From Methanobrevibacter sp. (lineage in GTDB: Archaea; Methanobacteriota; Methanobacteria; Methanobacteriales; Methanobacteriaceae), in contig WRCI01000016.1 in assembly GCA_009784145.1 (NCBI GenBank), forward strand, positions 1 to 16,265: a stretch of 16,265 bases of DNA, in the 5' to 3' direction. Under the pieces are notes generated by a model. That model ran no database searches. It had not been told where the DNA came from and saw only the letters and a program-made list of their open reading frames with translations. Shown one piece after another: positions 1-6,101 of the stretch. Numbering within the stretch: the stretch's first letter is position 1; every line of letters begins with the position of its first letter. Position numbers and translations under genes: made by a program.

Positions 1-105
1 TGAAAAATATTGAATAAATTATAAAAAAATATTGAATAAATTATAAAAAATAATGAAAAATATTGAATAAAAAAAAAGAGAATAAAAATTATATTGAATA
101 CTATA
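1..105. repeat. Irregular AT-rich repeat, TATTGAATA x4
   Basis: The nonamer TATTGAATA occurs four times before the first gene ends, with its G at positions 12, 34, 65 and 96 (intervals 22, 31, 31). The copies are joined by A-rich linkers. The block lies just downstream of the stop codon of the minus-strand gene ending at 108, so it is that gene's 3' flank. Read on the minus strand its A-runs become U-runs, including a run of about ten at 69-77, which could end that transcript. The array continues to the window edge, so its full size is unknown. Confidence 0.6.
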
Positions 106-107
106 AA

Positions 108-1031
108 CTAGATATTACATAAAATTATATCACATTTTAACCTAGCTTTACTTTTTTTAAGACATAATGTTTCATTTTCAATAATAACTTCATCTCCAAT
201 TTCAGCCCTTTCATCTTCATCTATAATTAATAAAACATTTTCACCAGGTTTAGCAAGTTGTTTCCAATTTGTATTATATGCTTGAACATTTGAATTAAGA
301 GTTACTTGTAACATAGACCCATCTACTATTGCTACTTTACCAATATCTCCTTCATCAATGATTTTAGAAGCAAGTTGTATTGTTTCAGATTGTTTTAATA
401 AATCACTAGCTAATTTTTCTCTAAATTTTCCTAAAAGTTTGACATCTCTTTCTATTGTCTCATCTAAATAGAGTTGAGCTTCTTCTTCCTTAAAATTACC
501 ATTTTTTATTAAAACATCCCAATTTTTACCTAATGAAGGAGTTTTTTCAGATATAGTTTTTAAAATATCTTCAAATATATCTCCCATATACTTTAGACTT
601 ACATCAGACTTCCATCTTTGACTAATTAAATCATTAGCTAATGACTTAGATATTCTATTTCCAAAAATAACAATAGCCTTAGATCCTTTTTGAGTATCTG
701 TAACATTAGAACCTAACATTTCAATAATTTGATAACCATTTGTTGTTCCATAAACACGTTTTCTTTTAACTTCTTGAGTACCTTTTGAAGCAACCTCTCC
801 AACAACAACATCTTCAATAAACCTAATTTTATTAGCATCATCAGAAATTTTTAAAGTTATATCAAGATCACTTGCTCTTTTTTTAAGCTCATCATCATTT
901 GTTATTGAGCCAGAATACAATTCTTCTTCTAATTGTTCACGATCTTCCTTATTTCCAAAATAAGCTATTCTTCGTTTATCTGCAGCCATTACACATCCTT
1001 TTTTTCCTACATAAGCTATGATTAAACTCAT
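108..1031 (-). CDS. DUF2121-like methanogen protein, possible Ntn-hydrolase fold
   Basis: About 307 residues. From memory it resembles the uncharacterised archaeal DUF2121 (COG4031) family; its function is unknown. The frame is open to 1121, but the extra 30 residues are only a low-complexity I/L/N stretch. I place the start at the ATG at 1031-1029, because GGTG lies 8 nt upstream (in ATTGATGGTGCTTTTA) and the protein then begins MSLIIAYVGKKGCVMAADKR. This beginning resembles proteasome beta subunits and HslV: a Ser directly after the Met that could be exposed as an N-terminal nucleophile, a hydrophobic strand, and an Asp at mature position 17 in AADKR. A later segment, ANKIRFIEDVVVGEV (Lys at mature residue 67), resembles the strand carrying the proteasome Lys33. 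The C-terminal half is a helical region followed by a small beta-rich domain near GKVAIVDGSMLQVTL. The Ntn-hydrolase reading is inference; the family match is recalled, not searched. The gene stands alone, with 477 bp of repeat-rich DNA upstream. Confidence 0.7.
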   Translation of the reverse strand: MSLIIAYVGKKGCVMAADKRRIAYFGNKEDREQLEEELYSGSITNDDELKKRASDLDITLKISDDANKIRFIEDVVVGEVASKGTQEVKRKRVYGTTNGYQIIEMLGSNVTDTQKGSKAIVIFGNRISKSLANDLISQRWKSDVSLKYMGDIFEDILKTISEKTPSLGKNWDVLIKNGNFKEEEAQLYLDETIERDVKLLGKFREKLASDLLKQSETIQLASKIIDEGDIGKVAIVDGSMLQVTLNSNVQAYNTNWKQLAKPGENVLLIIDEDERAEIGDEVIIENETLCLKKSKARLKCDIILCNI

Positions 1032-1270
1032 TAAAAGCACCATCAATAAAATTATAATCTTATTTATTATTTTAATTATTACTAAAATTATATTATAAAA
1101 ATTAGTATATGTTACATTCATTATATTAAATTTATTTAATTAATAAACTTTATTATGCTTATATAGTCTATTATACTTTAAAATTAAAAAAATAATATTT
1201 AAAATTTATAAAAATTTATAAAATAAGATAAAAAAATTAAAAAATATACTATAATATTTAGAAAAAGTAT

Positions 1271-1397
1271 ACTAAAATACACTAAAATACACTAAAATAC
1301 ACTAAAATATACTAAAATACACTAAAATATAGTAAAATACACTAAAATACACTAAAATATAGTAAAATATAGTAAAATACACTAAAATATAGTAAAA
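1271..1397. repeat. 10-bp tandem repeat, about 12.7 copies
   Basis: Twelve full units and a partial thirteenth of ACTAAAATAC, with C/T variation at the last base and C/G at the second, run in strict 10-bp register. Each unit has an A4 tract, so A-tracts recur once per helical turn, the classic arrangement for intrinsic curvature and for histone-favoured DNA. The array lies in the 477-bp spacer 1032-1508, upstream of the DUF2121-like gene and downstream of the desulfoferrodoxin terminator. The rest of that spacer is featureless AT-rich DNA; I see no small gene in it. Confidence 0.9.
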
Positions 1398-1434
1398 CAA
1401 AAAATAGATAAAATATATAAAAAAATGTGAAATT

Positions 1435-1498
1435 AAAAAAATTAAAAATAAAATTAAAAAAATAAAAAAATAAAATTAAAAAAATAAAATTAAAAAAA
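1435..1498 (-). terminator. Poly-U terminator after desulfoferrodoxin
   Basis: Starting about 10 nt after the desulfoferrodoxin stop, the minus strand holds a series of T-runs (T7 at 1498-1492, then further runs of four to seven) separated by short A-rich breaks. Archaeal RNA polymerase terminates at U-tracts without needing a hairpin, so this fits a strong multi-site terminator for the rubrerythrin-desulfoferrodoxin transcript. No convincing stem is visible. Confidence 0.5.
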
Positions 1499-1508
1499 GT
1501 ATTAACAA

Positions 1509-1889
1509 TTAAGAAGGCCATAAACCATGTACACTACAGTATTCACGAGCTTTTAATTCATCAACATCAGAACAAACTTCAAATACTGCTATAGGTTCAT
1601 CACCAGCTTCTAAAGATTTACGATAAACTTTGTCCCCAACGAATAATTCCACAAAACATATGTGGTGTTCTTCTTCCATTGGATGAGGTACTTCACCTAC
1701 TTTTACAATGACTTTATCTCCATCTTTTTCAATAACAGGAATGTGTTTTTCAGGTCCAACATCAAGTTTTCTTTCTTCTAAAAGTTCCATTTCTTGTCCA
1801 CAGCAAACTAATTGACCAACACTTTCTTTGACAACTTCTACCATGTTTCCACAAGTATTACATCTATATACTTCATTTAACTTTGTCAT
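1509..1889 (-). CDS. dfx: Desulfoferrodoxin (2Fe superoxide reductase)
   Basis: Cytoplasmic superoxide reductase of 126 residues, a normal full length. It reduces superoxide to hydrogen peroxide without releasing oxygen, the strategy usual in anaerobes. The N-terminal desulforedoxin-like domain (about 1-36) has the FeCys4 ligands C10, C13, C29 and C30. The C-terminal catalytic domain has the expected iron ligands H49, H69, H75 and H121 plus C118, in EKHIP, PHPMEEEHH and YCSVHGLW; E47 and K48 match the conserved active-site Glu and Lys. Both iron centres therefore look intact. The ATG at 1889 is preceded by a good Shine-Dalgarno sequence (GAGGGATTTA). It lies 52 nt downstream of the rubrerythrin gene on the same strand with no terminator between them. 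The two are probably co-transcribed: this enzyme makes peroxide and rubrerythrin removes it. No rubredoxin gene is seen nearby. Confidence 0.95.
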   Translation of the reverse strand: MTKLNEVYRCNTCGNMVEVVKESVGQLVCCGQEMELLEERKLDVGPEKHIPVIEKDGDKVIVKVGEVPHPMEEEHHICFVELFVGDKVYRKSLEAGDEPIAVFEVCSDVDELKAREYCSVHGLWPS

Positions 1890-1941
1890 TTAAATCCCTC
1901 ATATAACTAATAAATAAATTATTAATCAAATATTATAATAA

Positions 1942-2514
1942 TTAATATTCATCACAGCATACTTCAAAGTATTTTGGTGGATGATCACATGCTGGACATT
2001 TTGCAGGAGGTTCTTTACCAACTTGAGTACGTCCACATTTACGACAAATCCAAGTTACTTCTTTATCTTTCTTTAAAACTGTTCCATCTTCAATGTTTTT
2101 AAGTAAGATTTTAAATCTTTCTTCATGATGTACTTCAGCCTCACCAATAGCTTGTAATCTAGTAGCTACGTCTCCATACCCTTCTTCTCTAGCTATTTTA
2201 GTAAACTCTGGATACATTTGAGTATGTTCAAAGTTTTCTCCAGCTATAGATGCTTTTAAATTAGCTACAGTATCACCTAAAATTGTAGGTGCTTCAGCTT
2301 CTACAACAATCTCATCATCATTTTCTTTGATTTGATTAATAAGCCTAAATAACCATTTTGCATGTTCTCTTTCATTTTCAGCAGTTACTATAAATAATTC
2401 AGATATTTGTTCATATCCTTCTTTTTTTGCTTGTTTAGAATAAATAGTATATCTATTTCTAGCTTGACTTTCACCAATAAATGCCTTTGTTAAATTTTCA
2501 AGAGTTTTTGACAT
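1942..2514 (-). CDS. rbr: Rubrerythrin
   Basis: Non-haem di-iron NADH-linked peroxidase of 190 residues, the classical two-domain rubrerythrin. The N-terminal four-helix ferritin-like domain (about 1-140) carries the di-iron ligand motifs in order: GESQAR (E15), ENEREHA (E48, H51), GENFEH (E93, E96) and EAEVHHEE (E127, H130). The C-terminal rubredoxin-like domain (about 152-190) binds one iron through C157, C160, C173 and C176 (CRKC and CPAC). All ligands are present, so it should be active. The ATG at 2514 has a near-perfect Shine-Dalgarno sequence, AAGGTGA, 4 nt upstream. It is the first gene of a likely two-gene operon with desulfoferrodoxin. Known family role: detoxifying hydrogen peroxide in anaerobes, with electrons passed from rubredoxin-type carriers. 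Confidence 0.96.
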   Translation of the reverse strand: MSKTLENLTKAFIGESQARNRYTIYSKQAKKEGYEQISELFIVTAENEREHAKWLFRLINQIKENDDEIVVEAEAPTILGDTVANLKASIAGENFEHTQMYPEFTKIAREEGYGDVATRLQAIGEAEVHHEERFKILLKNIEDGTVLKKDKEVTWICRKCGRTQVGKEPPAKCPACDHPPKYFEVCCDEY

Positions 2515-2540
2515 AATTTCACCTTCTATTCAGAATATTT

Positions 2541-2574
2541 TAATATTTCAACTATTTTAATATTTCAACTATTT
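2541..2574. repeat. 17-bp tandem repeat in the rubrerythrin leader
   Basis: Two copies of TAATATTTCAACTATTT lie in direct tandem (2541-2557 and 2558-2574), 27-60 bp upstream of the rubrerythrin start. A second short repeat in the same spacer is a 15-bp unit (GATTACTAAATATAT, 2701-2715 and 2716-2730). Both are in the rubrerythrin upstream region, so they could lie in the leader or promoter, but no function is shown by the sequence. Confidence 0.6.
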
Positions 2575-2610
2575 TATTTAAAAAAACTAATCAATAGAAT
2601 ATTTTCAATA

Positions 2611-2624
2611 GAATATTTATATTC
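2611..2624 (-). promoter_or_regulatory. Candidate TATA box or palindrome upstream of rbr
   Basis: GAATATTTATATTC is a perfect inverted repeat (6 + 2 + 6), and on the minus strand it reads as a TATA-like AATATAAATA about 100 nt before the rubrerythrin ATG. It could be the archaeal promoter or an operator for an oxygen-responsive repressor. In DNA this AT-rich such matches are common, so it is a weak call. Confidence 0.22.
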
Positions 2625-2780
2625 AAAATTTGATTATTTTTACAATATTTTATACATTTAATTTAATATTATATAGTTAATTTTAATTAATAAAGTTAAT
2701 GATTACTAAATATATGATTACTAAATATATGATTAAATCCTTTGTTTATATAAGTTTATATTCCCCTAGTGATAGATACC

Positions 2781-4871
2781 TTATTTAACTTTTATTTTTC
2801 GAGTATAGCTAGAGCTATGGTAAATTTTGCCTCCAGTATATTTAGCTATGAAATTAACATTGCCTTTAATTGGGATTTTTTTAATTAAAATAGCTACACC
2901 ATAAGAGTTAGTTTTAGCTTGACCTAAATATCTCTTGTTTGCATAAAATTTAATATACTTTTTAGTCATTGCTTTTTTATTATGATTTTTTAAACTTGCT
3001 TTAAGAATAGCTTTTTTCTTGGATTTAGCAGAAAAATTGGCTAAACGTGTGAAAGTTTTGTCCTTAGGAATTAAAGATAAAATTTTAGAATTACTTGCTA
3101 AATGAGTATCATCTTCAATGAGTTTAAATGTTATATTATGAGATTTTCTTGTTGTAAATTTATATTTAAAAGTAGCTATTCCTTTTTTATTTGTTTTCTT
3201 AATAGCAACAGGTTTACCATTAATAAGAAGAGTAACTTGTTTTTTGACTAATAATTTACCATTTTTATCACAAACTGTGACTTTTATAGTATTCAATTTA
3301 TTATACAATGGTTTAAAACTATTAATAAGCAAAGAAGTACTTATTTTACTAATAGTATTATTATTATTATTAATATTATTAGTATTATTAGTATTATTAG
3401 TCTTATTACTAGCTTTATATTTAACTGTAGAGGTTTCATTATTTAATTGAACTGTGATTATATTATCAATAGCTGCTAACAATATATTATACTGTGCTGA
3501 TTTGCGACTATCAATATTTTGATATAGCTTATCATTAACCACAATATCTACTGTAAAAGGATTGAATTTACTTGCAGCATCATTATTATCATCAGTACCA
3601 TTTAAAACAAATATATAATCCACAACTAAATTTTCACCAATAGATAGAGTTAAATTACTTGTATTGATACTAATACTCATTATAAAATAATTATCTAGAG
3701 TTATATTAGAATTATATTTATCTTGTGGATTATTAGATCCCCACCAATTATAATCAACAAATACAGAACCTTCTTCATTATAAATTTGATAATCACCAAT
3801 ATTATCTATAAATCGAGAATAGCTAATGTTACAATTACCCCACCCTATATAAAAAGCAGCGCCACTATCAGCAATATTTTTTATAAAATTACAAGCAGTT
3901 AAATTAGAAACACCACCCATATTATAAACTGCACCACCATAACTAGCTTCATTTTCTGTAAAATCAGAGGCATTAATAATTAAAGAAGCACCACCCATAT
4001 TATAAACTGTACCTCCAAAATTTGCAGTATTTCTAATGAAATTACAAATATATGCAGTTAAAGAAGCACCACCACCATTATAAACTACACCTCCATTATT
4101 AGCTTCATTTTCTATAAGATTGCAGTTAGTTAAAGTAATACTCCCTCTAAAAGTCATACCATCAAAGCCCCCACTAACTACTCCTTCATTATATATTACT
4201 CCTCCATTCCCATTAGCTATATTTTTTGTGAAATTAGAATCCATTAAAGTAAAAAAGCCTCCCATATTAGAAATCACACCACCCTCAACAGTAGCTATGT
4301 TTTCTGTAAATGTACAATTAATTAAATCAACATTACCCCAATCATTATAAATTACACCACCACTATTAGCTTCATTTTCTATAAAATTACAATCATTAAC
4401 AATTAAAGTACCACCAGCATTATAAATTACACCACCATTATTCGCATTGTTATTTATAAAAGTACAAGCAGTTAAATTAGCAATACCTCCTTCATTATAT
4501 ATTGCACCCCCCATAATTGATGTTCCATTTATTATAATAACATTTATAAGTGTTAAATATCCTTCACCTGTTATAGTAAATGCCCTACCAAGTTGATTTA
4601 AGTTTATTGTTACCTTTTGTAAGGAGTTAGAACTTTGTATTGTAACAGTTTTATCTATAGTTACATTCACATTTTCTTCATTTAAACTAAACTCTCCTAG
4701 ACTTGAGTTTAATTCTATAATAGAATTTTCCTTTGCTCCTTCTATAAGTAATCTGAAATTTTCTGTTGAATTTATTGTTATGTCTACAGCATTCACTGAA
4801 CTTAATATCATAAATAATGAGAAGATTAATAAACTCAAGATTATTAATTTCCTTTGATTATTATTAGTCAT
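2781..4871 (-). CDS. Secreted adhesin-like beta-helix protein, Ig-like C terminus
   Basis: Probable cell-surface protein of 696 residues. Residues 1-28 form a Sec signal peptide (QRKLIILSLLIFSLFMIL core, likely cut after SSVNA). Residues about 95-370 are a right-handed parallel beta-helix of nine Chlamydia-PMP/Pbl-like repeats of about 23 residues, pattern C-x-F-x-x-N...GG-x-x-Y-N; the fifth has a roughly ten-residue insertion (VVSGGFDGMT). The helix ends in DYNWWGSNNP (373-382), a motif also found in the other adhesin here. A beta domain follows, then an Asn/Thr linker (NNTNNTNNINNNNN), then two Lys-rich Ig/transthyretin-like domains (about 514-605 and 610-696). There are many N-x-S/T sites. 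It lacks a transmembrane or sortase tail, so wall attachment may be non-covalent; the basic C terminus could bind pseudomurein, which is inference. The ATG at 4871 has AGAGG 8 nt upstream, inside an 18-bp repeat. Ligand unknown. Confidence 0.88.
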   Translation of the reverse strand: MTNNNQRKLIILSLLIFSLFMILSSVNAVDITINSTENFRLLIEGAKENSIIELNSSLGEFSLNEENVNVTIDKTVTIQSSNSLQKVTINLNQLGRAFTITGEGYLTLINVIIINGTSIMGGAIYNEGGIANLTACTFINNNANNGGVIYNAGGTLIVNDCNFIENEANSGGVIYNDWGNVDLINCTFTENIATVEGGVISNMGGFFTLMDSNFTKNIANGNGGVIYNEGVVSGGFDGMTFRGSITLTNCNLIENEANNGGVVYNGGGASLTAYICNFIRNTANFGGTVYNMGGASLIINASDFTENEASYGGAVYNMGGVSNLTACNFIKNIADSGAAFYIGWGNCNISYSRFIDNIGDYQIYNEEGSVFVDYNWWGSNNPQDKYNSNITLDNYFIMSISINTSNLTLSIGENLVVDYIFVLNGTDDNNDAASKFNPFTVDIVVNDKLYQNIDSRKSAQYNILLAAIDNIITVQLNNETSTVKYKASNKTNNTNNTNNINNNNNTISKISTSLLINSFKPLYNKLNTIKVTVCDKNGKLLVKKQVTLLINGKPVAIKKTNKKGIATFKYKFTTRKSHNITFKLIEDDTHLASNSKILSLIPKDKTFTRLANFSAKSKKKAILKASLKNHNKKAMTKKYIKFYANKRYLGQAKTNSYGVAILIKKIPIKGNVNFIAKYTGGKIYHSSSYTRKIKVK

Positions 4872-4879
4872 TTTTCCAT

Positions 4880-4970
4880 CCTCTTTTTGATAGTAATCCC
4901 TTTTTTACTAGTAATGTCTTTTTTGTTAGTAATTCCTTTTTTACTAGTAATCTCTTTTTTTGATAGTAAT
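4880..4970. repeat. 18-bp repeat x5 carrying the adhesin RBS
   Basis: Five imperfect units (4880-4897, 4898-4915, 4916-4933, 4934-4951, 4952-4970; the last is 19 bp). Read on the minus strand each is ATTACTA, two variable bases, then A-rich and ending in G/A such as AAAAAGAGG, AAAAAAGGG or AAAAAAGGA. The copy nearest the gene supplies the Shine-Dalgarno AGAGG of the adhesin starting at 4871. The other units carry further Shine-Dalgarno-like ends with no start codon behind them. Units 2 and 4 contain the palindrome TTACTAGTAA. Copy-number change here would alter the leader without touching the protein. Confidence 0.85.
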
Positions 4971-5106
4971 ATAATTAAACTATCATCACCCTATAAACAC
5001 TATTTATTATATTAAATTATAGATAAATTTTACTATTTAATTGAATTAATTTCATATTTTATAAATAAATTAATAAAATCTATACCTATATAATAAATTA
5101 ATTAAA

Positions 5107-5123
5107 TTTATATCTTATAAAAG
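5107..5123 (+). promoter_or_regulatory. Candidate TATA box for the lipoprotein gene
   Basis: TTTATATCTTATAAAAG lies about 20-34 bp before the ATG at 5141, and no Shine-Dalgarno sequence separates them. Archaeal TATA boxes sit about 25 bp before the transcription start, so this spacing fits a leaderless mRNA starting at or next to the ATG. No clear BRE is visible. Confidence 0.33.
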
Positions 5124-5140
5124 ACATATAATAAAATGTT

Positions 5141-5638
5141 ATGAATAAAAAAATTATTATAATATCTGTAATTATAGCCACAATAGCTATTAGTGGTTGT
5201 ATAAAAGGTCCTATAGACAATGTAAATGATATTATTCCTAAATTAAGTGAAAATATTCGGAATGGGAATTCAAATTTTAATGATGCAGTAAATTATACTA
5301 ATAATAAGAATTATGTTATTGCAGATGAAAAAGCCCAAACTGCTCTTAATTATTTCACAGAAGCACAGAATAATCTATTAGATATAAAAAGGCATTACGA
5401 AGATATTAATGATACAGTTTATATCCAATATATGGATTTACTCAGAGAAGAGATTAGCTTAAAAGAAAATGCTACTTCTCAACTTCAGATAGCTATTCAA
5501 AACTTTAAAAATAATAATCCTTCAAATGGAAATAGGTATGTTTCAAGTGCTAATAATGTTATGAACCAAGGAATAGTGATTCAAAATCAAAGAGAACAGC
5601 TTGTTTTAGATAATCCTGACAAGTTTAAAACATCTTAA
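5141..5638 (+). CDS. Small secreted lipoprotein, helical, function unknown
   Basis: I do not recognise the family beyond its class. It has 165 residues, beginning with a short basic n-region (MNKK), a hydrophobic core (IIIISVIIATIAI) and the lipobox ISGC with the lipidated Cys at residue 20. The mature part of about 145 residues looks mostly alpha-helical, with Asn-rich amphipathic segments such as ADEKAQTALNYFTEAQNNLL and REEISLKENATSQLQIAIQ, which suggests a helical hairpin or TPR-like bundle. It has no further Cys and no catalytic motif. It would sit on the outer face of the membrane under the pseudomurein wall. There is no Shine-Dalgarno sequence before the ATG at 5141; the transcript may be leaderless. 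It is the only small gene between two divergently placed larger genes and has no obvious operon partner: the next plus-strand gene is 463 bp away. Confidence 0.75.
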   Translation: MNKKIIIISVIIATIAISGCIKGPIDNVNDIIPKLSENIRNGNSNFNDAVNYTNNKNYVIADEKAQTALNYFTEAQNNLLDIKRHYEDINDTVYIQYMDLLREEISLKENATSQLQIAIQNFKNNNPSNGNRYVSSANNVMNQGIVIQNQREQLVLDNPDKFKTS

Positions 5639-5697
5639 TGAAATAATTTTATATATTATTCTTTTTATAAAATAGGTTATTGTTCTAAATATTATCT

Positions 5698-5802
5698 TTA
5701 TAAAATATATTATTCCTTTTATAAAATATCATATTATTTTTATAAAATATATTATTATACTTATAAAATATCGTATTATACTTATAAAATTTAAAACAAA
5801 AT
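5698..5802. repeat. 21-bp tandem repeat x5
   Basis: TTATAAAATAT recurs in exact 21-bp steps at 5698, 5719, 5740, 5761 and 5782, with variable bases between; a looser copy lies at 5665. It is the first of three different repeat blocks that almost fill the 463-bp spacer between the lipoprotein and the RecJ-like gene. I see no gene in this spacer. Confidence 0.75.
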
Positions 5803-5856
5803 TATAAACTATTCTTATAATATAAACTACTCTTATATTATAAACTACTCTTATAA
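5803..5856. repeat. 18-bp tandem repeat x3
   Basis: Three near-identical units, the second being TATAAACTACTCTTATAT, at 5803, 5821 and 5839. It directly follows the 21-bp block. The three copies differ only at single bases (ACTATTC versus ACTACTC, and the unit ends). Confidence 0.8.
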
Positions 5857-5900
5857 TATATAAAATAAAAATATAAATTTTTATATATTATTATTTTTAT

Positions 5901-6040
5901 AAAAATTAAAAATATATAATATAAAATTATAAAATCTAAAATTATATACTATAAAATTATAAAAATTAAAAATACATAAAATAAGCTTACAAAAATTAAA
6001 AACATATAAAATAAACTTACAAAAATTAAAATAAACCTTA
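5901..6040. repeat. 30-bp tandem repeat, about 4.7 copies
   Basis: Units begin AAAAATTAAA (once AAAATCTAAA) at 5901, 5931, 5961, 5991 and 6021, an exact 30-bp period. The third and fourth units are the most alike and both end in TTAC. The array ends about 60 bp before the ATG of the RecJ-like gene, so it covers its promoter region. A 30-bp step is also the DNA length covered by one archaeal histone dimer. Confidence 0.8.
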
Positions 6041-6101
6041 TTAATCATTTTTATCCTTATTTAATAAAATTATACTATTCAATCATTCATAGAGGTATAA
6101 C

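Noticed and set aside
1032..1121. N-terminal extension of the DUF2121-like protein as a membrane segment
   Set aside because: The extra I/L/N residues are simple AT-rich sequence; the Shine-Dalgarno motif and the conserved family start support the ATG at 1031.
3244..4350. Open frames on the plus strand opposite the first adhesin (3244-3450, 4120-4350)
   Set aside because: They mirror the repetitive Asn/Gly-rich coding sequence, have no ribosome-binding site, and translate to low-complexity or Pro-rich shadows.
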